Assembly (NCBI GenBank): GCA_005883865.1
Contig: VBAO01000356.1
Span: 1,645-7,144 of the forward strand
DNA length: 5,500 nt
Origin: Candidatus Segetimicrobium genomatis
Lineage (GTDB): Bacteria; Sysuimicrobiota; Sysuimicrobiia; Sysuimicrobiales; Segetimicrobiaceae
Direction of reading: 5' to 3'
Part shown: in pieces, positions 5,285 to 5,500 of the stretch
How positions within the stretch are numbered: position 1 is the first letter of the stretch
How the letters are laid out: each line of letters begins with the position of its first letter
Program-made: the position numbers and the translations under genes
The notes under the pieces: model-generated
What the model was told of the DNA's origin: nothing
The model's database searches: none
What the model saw: the letters and a program-made list of their open reading frames with translations, nothing else

Positions 5285-5500
5285 TCACCCGCTCCCCGGG
5301 CCCTTCCCTTCATCCTCAAGTCCCACGGAGAACGACCGCTCGAGCAGCGACTGCGGGAAGGCGCGAAATGCCAGGTGGGTGTTCGTCCGGACGATTCCAG
5401 GGATCTCGCCCATCTTGCCGGTCACGACCTCGGCCAGCTCGTTGTAATCCTTGAGCCGCAAGACCGCGATGACATCCCACTCCCCGGTGACCGAGTAGAC
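5285..5500 (-). CDS. Lrp/AsnC-family protein, C-terminal ligand-sensing (RAM) domain, cut by window edge
   Basis: Only the last 71 residues are in the window; the start lies beyond base 5500. The visible part begins VYSVTGEWDVIAVLRLKDYN (1-20), continues ELAEVVTGKMGEIPGIVRTN (21-40) and THLAFRAF (41-48), the beta-alpha-beta pattern of the RAM/AsnC_trans_reg domain that binds amino acids and holds Lrp oligomers together. The SLLERSFSVGLEDE tail also resembles Lrp-family C-termini. Whether a helix-turn-helix DNA-binding domain precedes it is not visible; stand-alone RAM-domain proteins of about 80-100 residues exist. Its position directly upstream of the E2 gene and on the same strand fits a local regulator responding to an amino acid or its oxoacid, but that is inference. 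The stop is TGA at 5285-5287. Confidence 0.85.
   Translation of the reverse strand, partial: VYSVTGEWDVIAVLRLKDYNELAEVVTGKMGEIPGIVRTNTHLAFRAFPQSLLERSFSVGLEDEGKGPGSG

Overview
The window is GC-rich bacterial DNA (about two thirds G+C by eye) with every supported gene on the minus strand, so transcription runs from right to left. The mix of Tat-exported proteins, a branched-chain-amino-acid-type ABC system, a 2-oxoacid dehydrogenase E2 and a DsrE-like exported protein suits an uncultivated soil or subsurface lineage (Rokubacteria, NC10, CSP1-3/ANGP1 or Chloroflexi type). The sequence alone does not fix the phylum.

Layout from right to left, the direction of transcription: (1) the C-terminal ligand-sensing domain of an Lrp/AsnC-family protein, cut by the window edge (5285-5500). 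(2) An 88-bp gap, then a dihydrolipoamide acyltransferase E2 with lipoyl, E3-binding and catalytic domains and a Pro/Ala linker built from five 15-residue repeats (3637-5196). (3) A calcineurin-type metallophosphoesterase with a TTG start, closely downstream (2847-3626). It ends in a 24-bp perfect inverted repeat followed by a T-rich run, a likely intrinsic terminator. (4) A Tat-exported DsrE-like protein (2063-2803) whose frame is interrupted by one TGA exactly where the family carries its conserved Cys. Coding clearly continues for 63 more codons, and a SECIS-like hairpin follows the TGA, so it is a candidate selenoprotein. (5) An 87-bp gap holding an extended -10 promoter placed so close to the next ATG that the transcript would be almost leaderless. 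(6) A fusion of an N-terminal DnaJ J-domain to a LivF-type ABC ATPase (986-1975). (7) A polytopic membrane protein of unknown function with a C-x4-C motif, overlapping the fusion gene by four bases (252-989). (8) The start of a Tat-exported, LivK-type solute-binding protein, cut by the left edge (1-217).

Genes 6-8 look like one operon: a J-domain-linked ATPase, an unexplained membrane protein and a binding protein. No LivH/LivM permease is visible in the window. Genes 2-3 look like a second unit, possibly controlled by the Lrp-like protein upstream. The two observations most worth pursuing are the in-frame UGA in the DsrE-like gene and the J-domain/LivF fusion. No tRNA, rRNA, CRISPR array or insertion sequence was recognised, and there is no stretch of 300 bases without a gene.
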